Positions 1-4,881 are shown, numbered from the stretch's first letter. The stretch is DNA of 5,063 bases from Desulfotomaculum sp. (GCA_012961725.1 DTYU01000064.1:1-5063); one strand, 5' to 3'. Notes: a model not told the origin generated them from the sequence alone. Numbers and translations: made by a program.

Positions 1-464
1 TGGTTATCAGGAGCCGCATAGCGGATTACTTCCGCAAAGAAGGGCGAAAGGCCGCAGAGAGTCTGGAGGAACTGGCCGCAAGCGGTGATTCGGCGGTTGC
101 GGCGGTTGCTTACGAGCGCTTTACCGAAGAGGAGATGGTGAGGGAACGCCGCGAGGAGATCAAACGTTACAATGATTTGTTAAGAGAATTCGGTTTGAGT
201 TTTAGACAATTGGCTGATGATTCACCGAAGCACCGGGATACGCGGGCCAATTTCCTGCGGGCGGCACGGGCGCTGGCGGAGGACGAGGCGCTGTTTAGAC
301 GTTTGCTACAGAGAAAACGGGTTCCCATAAAAGAGCTTGCGGTTGCCACGGGAGTACCGCGAAAGACTTTAGAGAGAGGGCGCAGGTATATCCTGGCGGT
401 GAGCCTGATATTTGGATACCCGGAGGAGTTTGTCTATTTGTATTCTTACTTGAAGTACTGTTAG
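1..464 (+). CDS. sigI: RNA polymerase sigma factor SigI (C-terminal part, 5' end outside window)
   Basis: The reading frame is open from base 3 (VIRSRIADYFRKE...) to the TAG at 462-464, giving 153 residues. SigI proteins are usually about 240-250 residues, so roughly the first 90 are missing upstream. The first visible residues match the conserved stretch around sigma region 2, where VIR-R-I-DY-RKE is typical of SigI. The C-terminal part fits the SigI C-terminal domain: the helix EEIKRYNDLLREFGLSF, then a helix-turn-helix-like segment at about 315-398 (VPIKELAVATGVPRKTLERG) and the closing RRYILAVSLI...YLYSYLKY. The protein directs RNA polymerase to its own promoter class and is held inactive by RsgI, encoded next. 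An internal ATG at 135 follows no convincing ribosome binding site, and homology-like sequence continues upstream of it, so it is not the start. Family recognition is from memory of conserved motifs. Confidence 0.9.
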   Translation, partial: VIRSRIADYFRKEGRKAAESLEELAASGDSAVAAVAYERFTEEEMVRERREEIKRYNDLLREFGLSFRQLADDSPKHRDTRANFLRAARALAEDEALFRRLLQRKRVPIKELAVATGVPRKTLERGRRYILAVSLIFGYPEEFVYLYSYLKYC

Positions 465-466
465 GA

Positions 467-483
467 GATCGTTGACGACGATC
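467..483 (+). other. Small hairpin just after sigI stop
   Basis: GATCGT and ACGATC form a perfect 6-bp stem with a 5-nt loop (TGACG), starting 2 nt after the sigI stop codon. No T-run follows, so it is not a classical terminator. It could partly attenuate or process the sigI-rsgI transcript. Function is inference; the stem itself is seen. Confidence 0.4.
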
Positions 484-545
484 CGGTCCTGCTTTCTGCC
501 TGAAAAGAAGTGAAAAGTGGGATGTTATTTATTTCCTTGATTTAT

Positions 546-569
546 GGCGTGCTTGGCGTCTTGGCGGTT
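546..569 (-). repeat. Dispersed-repeat-like element between sigI and rsgI
   Basis: The plus strand shows three GGCG(T/G) units starting at 546, 555 and 563, spaced 9 and 8 bp. Read on the minus strand the element begins AACCGCCAAGACGCCAAG and would translate as NRQDAKHA. From memory, sequences of the type 'accgcaaagacgcaaag' recur between genes in many unrelated bacteria and often give spurious NR-DAK peptides or false N-terminal extensions. The ATG at 544 lies at its edge, so a gene model starting there would have an artificial N-terminus. Whether it is repeated elsewhere in this genome cannot be seen here. Confidence 0.5.
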
Positions 570-580
570 GATTTATTTTC

Positions 581-586
581 GGGAGG
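581..586 (+). promoter_or_regulatory. Ribosome binding site deciding the rsgI start
   Basis: GGGAGG lies 8 nt before GTG 595. It favours GTG 595 over the in-frame ATG at 544, which has no purine-rich site in front of it and lies at the edge of repeat-like DNA. Confidence 0.7.
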
Positions 587-594
587 ACGTAAAG

Positions 595-1416
595 GTGAAG
601 CGACAGGAAAAGGGTCTTCTTTTAGAAAGGAACGGCGGCGGCGTCATCCTTACCGCTGAAGGTGAGTTCTGCCGCATTTCGCCTCCTACAGGAGAAATAG
701 GCGAAGAGATTTCATTCTCCCGGAGTACAGTAAGAAAGTGGTGGATGCTTGCTTTGGCCGCTGCCGTACTGGCGATGTTTGTCGGACTTGGTGCCTACGA
801 GTATACTTATGCACGCCCGGTGGCGTACGTGGCGCTTGATATTAATCCGAGCTTAGAACTGGGGATCGACCGGAAGGAAAGGGTCGTTGAGATCAGTTTA
901 CTTACCGAAGATGCGGAGCAGTTGGTTGCCGGGCTCAGTCTGAAGGGTACCCCGGTGACGGAGGCGATCCGCATATTAATCGTACGGGCCGAAGAACTTG
1001 CGTATCTCTCGGTGGAAAGCCCGGCGTTGGTGCTGATTACGGTGGTGCCTGCCCGGCGGGGGGATCCGGTGCCGGAGACGGGGCGGCTCGTGCAGGCAGC
1101 GGTTGAACAGTTTAAAAAGAAGCGTCTCCCGGCTGAGATTGTGGCCGCGGCGGTACCGGCTGCACTCCGGCAGGAGGCGCGCAAGGCAGGTCTTTCAGTC
1201 GGCAGATATGCGGCTAAAACGGGTGTGGAAACGCGCCGGTGGGCCGTGGGCATAGGGCGGACCGAGCACGAGGACCGGCAGGAGGGCGAGGCTGGCGAAG
1301 CGGAGCCGTTCGGGCCGCCTTGGGGTGCAGGCCCGCCGGTAAAGGCGCTCCCTGAACCGGCGAAGGGGCGGGTACAGGACAAGGGTCCGGGAGGGCAGGG
1401 CGAAGAGGAAGGCTAA
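595..1416 (+). CDS. rsgI: Anti-sigma factor RsgI (membrane-bound, regulates SigI)
   Basis: 273 residues from GTG 595; an alternative ATG at 544 would add 17 residues read from repeat-like DNA. Residues about 1-45 form the cytoplasmic RsgI N-terminal anti-sigma domain (GLLLERNGGGVILTAEGEF matches the family's 'G-V-E----A-VLT-EGEF' pattern). A single membrane span follows at about 49-67 (WWMLALAAAVLAMFVGLG). The extracellular part opens with YVALDINPSLELGIDR at about 78-93, the hallmark of RsgI; published work places autoproteolysis of clostridial RsgI at the Asn-Pro bond of this motif, which is present. A folded domain follows to about residue 155, then a helical stretch and a low-complexity Pro/Gly/Glu/Arg-rich tail. 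No carbohydrate-binding or hydrolase domain is attached, unlike several clostridial RsgI proteins. It follows sigI on the same strand, but with a 130-bp gap where these genes are often very close. The tail ends at a TAA beyond which the frame remains open to 1632. Confidence 0.9.
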   Translation: MKRQEKGLLLERNGGGVILTAEGEFCRISPPTGEIGEEISFSRSTVRKWWMLALAAAVLAMFVGLGAYEYTYARPVAYVALDINPSLELGIDRKERVVEISLLTEDAEQLVAGLSLKGTPVTEAIRILIVRAEELAYLSVESPALVLITVVPARRGDPVPETGRLVQAAVEQFKKKRLPAEIVAAAVPAALRQEARKAGLSVGRYAAKTGVETRRWAVGIGRTEHEDRQEGEAGEAEPFGPPWGAGPPVKALPEPAKGRVQDKGPGGQGEEEG

Positions 1417-1632
1417 GAAGCAAGAGGGCCGGGGGCAGCGGTGGGAGTCGCACCCCCGTGTCCGGAAAATCCGCCGGCGGTCCCGGGAGTGCCGCCGGAG
1501 GGCGGAATGCAAGAAGAACCGGGGGCCGGAGTTGAAGCGGTACCTAAAGCAGGAGGCACGGATGACGAGAGAGAGATGCCTCCGGGGCTTGAGCGGCGGC
1601 CTGATAAAGGGCGGCGGGGAGGAGGCGGTTAG
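1417..1632 (+). other. In-frame continuation of the RsgI tail past its stop codon
   Basis: After the TAA at 1414-1416 the same frame stays open for 71 codons to the TAG at 1630-1632. The encoded sequence (EARGPGAAVGVAPPCPENPP..., ending KGRRGGGG) has the same Pro/Gly/Glu/Arg-rich character as the end of RsgI. It could be the lost end of a longer RsgI tail cut by a nonsense mutation, a base-call error, or readthrough sequence. A separate small gene from GTG 1441 (63 codons) is possible but has no clear ribosome binding site. GC-rich DNA keeps several frames open here, including antisense ones, which weakens the case. Confidence 0.35.
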
Positions 1633-1658
1633 CGGTCAGCAATGGGATCAGGAGCGGT

Positions 1659-1667
1659 TGTTATAAT
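1659..1667 (+). promoter_or_regulatory. Extended -10 promoter candidate upstream of the rhomboid gene
   Basis: TGTTATAAT is a perfect extended -10 element (TGn followed by TATAAT). No good -35 hexamer lies 16-18 bp upstream, which extended -10 promoters tolerate. Transcription would start near 1674 and give a leader of about 200 nt before the rhomboid ATG at 1873. Confidence 0.5.
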
Positions 1668-1693
1668 TTTCCTGGAACACCCCGGTTGAATGG

Positions 1694-1702
1694 TGGTATC
1701 AT
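1694..1702 (+). promoter_or_regulatory. Second extended -10 promoter candidate
   Basis: TGGTATCAT fits an extended -10 (TGn followed by TATCAT, 5 of 6 to consensus). GGAACA 17 bp upstream (1674-1679) matches only the last three bases of TTGACA. A start near 1709 would exclude the first GGTTGAA segment (1684-1690) from the leader. Confidence 0.3.
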
Positions 1703-1861
1703 TTAAATAAGTCGACGTAGGACGCGGAACGGCCCCCGGCACTCAACGCAACTTTTGAGCTGCAAGGAATAGGCCTTCCTTGGCCGACAATGAGTAATAG
1801 ATCTTCAACCTTAAAGCATGTATTGAGCGCCGGGTCAGTATCAGGTTGAACGTCTATTTAC

Positions 1862-1867
1862 GGAGGA
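1862..1867 (+). promoter_or_regulatory. Ribosome binding site of the rhomboid gene
   Basis: GGAGGA lies 5 nt before ATG 1873. It selects that ATG over the upstream in-frame TTG at 1846, which falls within the AGGTTGAA segment of the leader. Confidence 0.8.
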
Positions 1868-1872
1868 AGAAG

Positions 1873-2556
1873 ATGATCCCTCTCAGAGATACCATCCGGT
1901 CACGAAGATTCCCCGTGGTCACGGTGACCATCATTGTCATAAACGTGCTGATTTTCTTATATCAGGCGTCACTGCCGCGGGAGGCTTTGGAGGCTTTGGT
2001 ACGTTGGTACGGGGTGATACCGGCACGGGACCTCCCGCATCTCTTAGCTCATCCATTCAGCGTTGACGCTTATACCCCTTTTGTGACCGCCATCTTTCTG
2101 CACGGCGGGTGGTTTCACGTGTTGGGTAATATGCTTTACCTCTGGGTCTTCGGGGACAATGTAGAGGATTCGATGGGGCGTGGCAGATTCATTCTTTTTT
2201 ACCTTTTGGTCGGTTTTGCCGGCAGCCTGGCCCACATATTCGCCAACCCTGATTCCTCTATGCCGACGATCGGCGCCAGTGGTGCGGTCGCAGGCATCTT
2301 GGGCGCCTACTTTATCAGCTTTCCTCGTTCCCGGGTGCTTGCGCTTCTGCCCCTTTTCATTTTTTTCACACTGGTGGAGATTCCGGCGGTGCTTTTTTTA
2401 ATCCTGTGGTTCGGGATGCAGCTCTTGAGCGGTGTCGCTTCGCTGGCGGTAACGGGTCAAACCGTTGCTTGGTGGGCGCATATCGGCGGTTTCCTTGCCG
2501 GTGTTTTGCTTATCCGGTTGTTCCGCCACTCTCCACATCGATCACGTTTCCACTGA
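1873..2556 (+). CDS. Rhomboid family intramembrane serine protease
   Basis: 227 residues from ATG 1873. Rhomboids cut membrane proteins within or next to their transmembrane helices using a Ser-His dyad. The full signature is present in the order of GlpG: H77, H82 and N86 in HGGWFHVLGN, the nucleophile S136 in GASGAVAG, and H203 in WWAHIGGFLAG. Six membrane segments can be placed: about 12-31, 77-94, 104-123, 132-151, 154-187 (one long hydrophobic stretch, with a linker) and 198-217. No extra cytoplasmic or C-terminal domain is visible; the protein has the short basic core typical of Firmicutes rhomboids, with an Arg/His-rich C-tail. The gene lies 456 bp downstream of the rsgI stop on the same strand and probably has its own promoter and leader. 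Its last 47 bp overlap the convergent EcsC-like gene. The substrate is unknown; RsgI is an attractive guess from position only. Confidence 0.93.
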   Translation: MIPLRDTIRSRRFPVVTVTIIVINVLIFLYQASLPREALEALVRWYGVIPARDLPHLLAHPFSVDAYTPFVTAIFLHGGWFHVLGNMLYLWVFGDNVEDSMGRGRFILFYLLVGFAGSLAHIFANPDSSMPTIGASGAVAGILGAYFISFPRSRVLALLPLFIFFTLVEIPAVLFLILWFGMQLLSGVASLAVTGQTVAWWAHIGGFLAGVLLIRLFRHSPHRSRFH

Positions 2557-3142
2557 GAGCGCATGCTTTATCACGGTAATAACGAAGCATCTTGAAACCT
2601 ATCGCACGGGCATAGAAATAATTTATCCCCCCGGCGATGATAACGCCTGCAAAAGGCAGGACCCGCGGGATAAGTTGACGCTGGCTGGCGCGGACCCCTA
2701 AGGTTAGCAGCGCCTTTTGCAGAAGTTCTGTGCTCAACTGCTTGGAGAACTGTGCGGCAGCGAACCGGCTCAGCCGCTGGTTCAGGCCGTGGATCCCGGC
2801 GGCCAGCCCGAAGGCGACGAAGGCCTCCCGCTGGGCATCGAGACTGGTCGGGTCCCGCCCGTAGAGGGTGGCCAGTTCAAAGACGAGACGTGTAATCGCC
2901 CATCCCAAGATGGTGATATCGGCGGCCGCACCCGCAAGGATTGCGATAAGCGTTCCGAGCCCTGGTACAACGGCGGGCAGGGCGGTCAGGCACCCCGCAA
3001 GGGCGCACCACCAGCACTTCTCGCTGATCAACACCCGTGCCAACTCCTCGTTGCTGAGGTCGGGATACTCCCGCTTCAGCTCCTGGACGCGCTGGCGGAC
3101 CGCGTTAAAACCGCCGGGGCTGAAAGGATTGTGACCGAACAA
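2510..3142 (-). CDS. EcsC-like membrane protein of unknown function
   Basis: 210 residues from a TTG start at 3142, preceded by AGGGGG 8 nt away; an in-frame TAA lies upstream near the -10 box, so no longer start is likely. Residues 11-45 are a charged helical head with a CWWC-like element at 43-46. Residues about 47-78 are Ala/Gly-rich and hydrophobic (LTALPAVVPGLGTLIAILAGAAADI), then comes LVFELATLYGRDP at 87-97. A second Gly-rich hydrophobic stretch (LPFAGVIIAGGINYFYARAIG) lies at 162-182. This order (PG-G, LA-LYGRDP, late G-IN-FYAR-IG) resembles the EcsC family (PF12787), which is named after an ABC-transporter-associated Bacillus protein and has no established biochemical role. DUF697-type proteins share the first part and are an alternative. 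The C-tail (GNVIDVESGGTTG) is read from DNA antisense to the end of the rhomboid gene. Confidence 0.75.
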   Translation of the reverse strand: MFGHNPFSPGGFNAVRQRVQELKREYPDLSNEELARVLISEKCWWCALAGCLTALPAVVPGLGTLIAILAGAAADITILGWAITRLVFELATLYGRDPTSLDAQREAFVAFGLAAGIHGLNQRLSRFAAAQFSKQLSTELLQKALLTLGVRASQRQLIPRVLPFAGVIIAGGINYFYARAIGFKMLRYYRDKACALSGNVIDVESGGTTG

Positions 3143-3150
3143 AGATATGA

Positions 3151-3156
3151 CCCCCT
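3151..3156 (-). promoter_or_regulatory. Ribosome binding site of the EcsC-like gene
   Basis: On the minus strand AGGGGG lies 8 nt before the TTG start at 3142-3140. It supports this unusual start codon. Confidence 0.55.
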
Positions 3157-3165
3157 GTTGAATCC

Positions 3166-3193
3166 ATTATACCAAAAAAGCGGGGAGTGTCAG
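3166..3193 (-). promoter_or_regulatory. Sigma-A type promoter for the EcsC-like gene
   Basis: On the minus strand CTGACA (3193-3188) is a 5-of-6 match to the -35 box. A 16-bp spacer separates it from a perfect TATAAT (3171-3166). Transcription would start near 3159, leaving a very short leader that just contains the ribosome binding site. Confidence 0.65.
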
Positions 3194-3284
3194 GCGTTTT
3201 AACAGTGGGAGGCTGTTTTTTTGTTGTACGCGCGAAAGTTCAATTGATTTTTAAGAGGACAAAATGAGGCTTAGAGTAGCTTGG

Positions 3285-3297
3285 CTGCAAGATGCAG
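3285..3297 (-). repeat. Short hairpin next to the larger 3298-3327 hairpin
   Basis: CTGCA-AGA-TGCAG on the plus strand forms a perfect 5-bp stem with a 3-nt loop, directly abutting the larger hairpin. Together they make a tandem structure downstream of the CBM25-like gene. Confidence 0.35.
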
Positions 3298-3327
3298 GGG
3301 ACACGCACCGGAAGGGATGCGTGTCCC
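3298..3327 (-). terminator. Strong hairpin after the CBM25-like gene, possible terminator
   Basis: GGGACACGCA (3298-3307) and TGCGTGTCCC (3318-3327) form a perfect 10-bp stem with a 10-nt loop, starting 8 nt beyond the stop codon of the minus-strand CBM25-like gene. Position suggests a transcript end or RNA stabiliser. There is no T-run on the minus side (CTGCATCTTGCAG follows), so it is not a textbook intrinsic terminator and may be a REP-like palindrome. Confidence 0.5.
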
Positions 3328-3335
3328 ATTGTTTC

Positions 3336-3653
3336 TTAGTACTTGATATCGCTCATCCAGTTCCAGCCGCTGTTGTTGTCCCAGTTGTTCGCGCTGTCTT
3401 TAAAGCAGAGGTTGATTTCGCTCGTGCCTATCACCGGTAGGGCTGCAGCAAAAGAACCGTCGGGCTCGCGCCTCATTTCAGCGGTGCTGACGTTATGCCA
3501 GCCGTCAAACCCGTAGTGGCAGAAGACGCGGTCGGCGCCGGATTTGTTGAGGAGACCGTTGTAACGTACCAAGACCTCCCTTCCCCTGACCGCGGGAGAT
3601 GGGTTGATATCGACGCGGTTGTCAAGAATCTGTTTGCCTTTGGCAATGAACAT
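3336..3653 (-). CDS. Single-domain carbohydrate-binding protein, CBM25-like
   Basis: 105 residues from ATG 3653, with a near-perfect AAGGAGGAGG site just upstream. The sequence fits the starch-binding CBM25 fold almost end to end: beta-strand REVLVRYNGLL at about 25-35, HYGFDGW at 46-52, EMRREPDGSFAAALPV at 59-74, and INLCFKDSANNWDNN at 80-94 followed by GWNW at 96-99. Trp52, Trp91, Trp97 and Trp99 are candidates for stacking on sugar rings, by analogy with the family. There is no signal peptide, membrane segment or catalytic domain, so the protein is expected in the cytoplasm (perhaps on glycogen-like polymers) or leaves by an unknown route. CBM25 modules are usually parts of secreted amylases, so a stand-alone form is noteworthy. 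It is transcribed divergently from the stalk-domain gene. Confidence 0.8.
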   Translation of the reverse strand: MFIAKGKQILDNRVDINPSPAVRGREVLVRYNGLLNKSGADRVFCHYGFDGWHNVSTAEMRREPDGSFAAALPVIGTSEINLCFKDSANNWDNNSGWNWMSDIKY

Positions 3654-3658
3654 TGTTG

Positions 3659-3670
3659 CTCCTCCTCCTT
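3659..3670 (-). promoter_or_regulatory. Strong ribosome binding site of the CBM25-like gene
   Basis: On the minus strand AAGGAGGAGGAG precedes ATG 3653 with normal spacing. It contains two overlapping SD cores, the strongest such site in the window, suggesting efficient translation. Confidence 0.8.
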
Positions 3671-3904
3671 ATGGTAGAAATTTTACTCTTATATATATTG
3701 GCGTCATAACAGAAGAAAAATACTTGGAAAATTGTGAGTAACAAAGCCGTTTATTGAAGAAAAAGTCTCACACAACTATAGGACGCCAGCCCCATTTTGG
3801 CTTGACACCCCCGTAATTACCCCGTAAGAGACGGATGTTTTGATAGGGGGGTGGAATGCGGGTTAAGGATGAAGGGTGAATACTGAGAGCTGATTTTAAA
3901 AAAA
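3671..3904 (+). promoter_or_regulatory. Divergent promoter region between the CBM25-like and stalk-domain genes
   Basis: This 234-bp AT-rich stretch has no gene. GACGCCA occurs once in the sense direction of each gene (minus strand at 3705-3699, plus strand at 3782-3788), making a 7-bp inverted pair. On the minus side an AT-rich ATATATATAAGAG (3697-3685) could hold the CBM25-like promoter, but no consensus pair is clear. On the plus side there is a TTGACA and a repeated ACCCC-GTAA element. A purine-rich stretch with GGATGAAGGGTGAA lies before the stalk-domain gene's SD site. Confidence 0.45.
3802..3830 (+). promoter_or_regulatory. Candidate promoter of the stalk-domain gene
   Basis: A perfect TTGACA (3802-3807) is followed by a 17-bp spacer and TAAGAG (3825-3830), a poor -10 (3 of 6). 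The spacer contains ACCCCCGTAA (3807-3816) and ACCCCGTAA (3819-3827), a near-perfect direct repeat. C-tract plus CGTA/CGAA elements are reminiscent of SigI promoters, but the spacing does not clearly fit, so the sigma factor is left open. Confidence 0.35.
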
Positions 3905-3910
3905 GGGGGT
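3905..3910 (+). promoter_or_regulatory. Ribosome binding site of the stalk-domain gene
   Basis: GGGGGT lies 5 nt before ATG 3916 and follows a run of A. The start is also fixed by the signal peptide beginning right at this Met. Confidence 0.65.
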
Positions 3911-3915
3911 CAGAT

Positions 3916-4881
3916 ATGCGGTTCAAAAGAATCACCTTTCTTGTCGTCTTCGTCTTTACACTGGCGGGTTTGCTCTCTTTATCTCAGCTTTCACTTGCCT
4001 CTGAAGAAGGCCCGGATGTTGGCGCGGTTGAAGAAGAAAGCTTCGGCGACTGCACCTGCGAAGGTGATGCTGTTGATGAGGATGCCTATGAGCGGGAGAG
4101 GGGTCCGGCATGGGCGCGCGGTGAGCACCCGGGCCTAAGAGGACTGCGGGTGGCTTACGGCCAAGTCAGCCAGAACCCGGCGACGGTAAGAGCGCAGGCG
4201 GTGCTGCAAGCCCTGATCGAGGCGCGGACGGTGACGGAGTCAATCTATCTCTTGGAAGAAGCGACTGACGAGGAAGGCGCGCTTGAACAGGGCGGCGGCG
4301 ACGAGGCGGTCAGAGAGGCGCTCGGTGCAGAAATCAAGCGGATTAAGGCAGAAGCGCGGCGCCAGTTTCGTGAAAGAAACCAATTGGCCTGGGCGCTCAA
4401 GAAGCTCGGCAGGGCTCTTCACAAGTTAGGAGAGCGGATTGAGGCCGAGCAGGCCCTGGTAGAGGCCGCCGGGATAGTACCGCAGGATCAGTCGGTTTAC
4501 CAGGCGCTGAGTGATTTGTATGCCGGCACAAAGGGAGCACAGGTACCAGTCTTTATCAAAGGGAAGAAGATGAAGTTCGACGTTCCGCCGCGGATTGTAA
4601 GCGGGCGTATGCTGGTGCCCTTGCGGAAATTCGCTGAAACCCTCGGCTGTACGGTTGATTGGCATCCGGAAGAGAGGCAGGTTGTCTTCGTCCAGGGGAA
4701 CAGGGTGGTGGTCCTCGGTGTAGGCGAGAATACCGCAACGGTCGACGGCGAGCAGGTTTCGCTTGATGTCGCCGCGGTGATCGTAAACGGGAGGATGCTG
4801 GTCCCGATCAGGTTTATCAGTGAAACCCTCGACGCCCAGGTTGACTATTACGCCCAGTCCTCGATGGTCGTCGTTAGTTAA
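3916..4881 (+). CDS. Secreted stalk-domain protein (copper amine oxidase N-terminal-like domain) with helical TPR-like region
   Basis: 321 residues. Residues 1-28 are a clear signal peptide (MRFKR, a hydrophobic core, then SLA|SEEG), so the protein is exported. Residues 29-62 are strongly acidic and contain a CTC pair (Cys46, Cys48). Residues about 85-205 are helical and charged; ALVEAAGIVPQDQSVYQALSDLY at about 180-202 looks like one TPR unit. Residues 210-321 are the domain often annotated 'copper amine oxidase-like N-terminal' or 'stalk', made of two half-repeats: PPRIVSGRMLVPLRKFAETLG at 224-244 and AAVIVNGRMLVPIRFISETLD at 286-306, each followed by beta-strand V-W/Y. In Clostridia this domain is common on surface proteins and does not imply oxidase activity; no catalytic domain is present. 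A strong hairpin follows, so the gene is probably monocistronic. Its specific role is unknown; surface anchoring or wall association is inference. Confidence 0.85.
   Translation: MRFKRITFLVVFVFTLAGLLSLSQLSLASEEGPDVGAVEEESFGDCTCEGDAVDEDAYERERGPAWARGEHPGLRGLRVAYGQVSQNPATVRAQAVLQALIEARTVTESIYLLEEATDEEGALEQGGGDEAVREALGAEIKRIKAEARRQFRERNQLAWALKKLGRALHKLGERIEAEQALVEAAGIVPQDQSVYQALSDLYAGTKGAQVPVFIKGKKMKFDVPPRIVSGRMLVPLRKFAETLGCTVDWHPEERQVVFVQGNRVVVLGVGENTATVDGEQVSLDVAAVIVNGRMLVPIRFISETLDAQVDYYAQSSMVVVS

Larger units (their letters stand above)
1674..1872 (+). ncRNA. Putative structured 5' leader of the rhomboid gene
   Basis: This non-coding stretch has three kinds of pairing that can be read directly. 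(a) Bases 1735-1746 (CCCGGCACTCAA) pair with 1823-1834 (TTGAGCGCCGGG), 11 of 12 complementary, enclosing 76 nt. (b) Inside, 1763-1769 (CAAGGAA) pairs perfectly with 1776-1782 (TTCCTTG) around a 6-nt loop. (c) TTCAACCT at 1804-1811 is perfectly complementary to AGGTTGAA at 1843-1850, and its first seven bases also to GGTTGAA at 1684-1690. Pairings (c) cross stem (a), so they would be exclusive with it or form a pseudoknot. The last segment ends 11 nt before the SD site. No known riboswitch class was recognised. The existence of the RNA and any regulatory role are inference. Confidence 0.4.

Noticed and set aside
807..1382. 191-codon open frame on the minus strand within rsgI
   Set aside because: It is antisense to a clearly recognised gene, is Ser/Ala/Arg-rich in the way GC-rich shadows are, and has no recognisable motif.
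2717..3202. 161-codon open frame on the plus strand opposite the EcsC-like gene
   Set aside because: It is antisense to a gene with a good promoter and family-like sequence; its translation shows no domain pattern.
3201..3222. AACAG...CTGTT hairpin followed by seven T on the plus strand
   Set aside because: It looks like a terminator, but the stem is only 5 bp and the nearest plus-strand gene ends about 640 bp upstream, so its role is unclear.
3264..3440. 58-codon plus-strand frame (starts MRLRVAWLQD) preceded by AAGAGGAC
   Set aside because: It runs through the palindrome 3298-3327 and then antisense through the CBM25-like gene; no sign of coding beyond a weak ribosome-binding-like site.
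3857..3897. Purine-rich GGTTAAGGATGAAGGGTGAATACTGAG-like stretch before the stalk-domain gene (given by position)
   Set aside because: It resembles simple intergenic repeats such as GAATACTGA units, but there are too few copies in this window to call a repeat.
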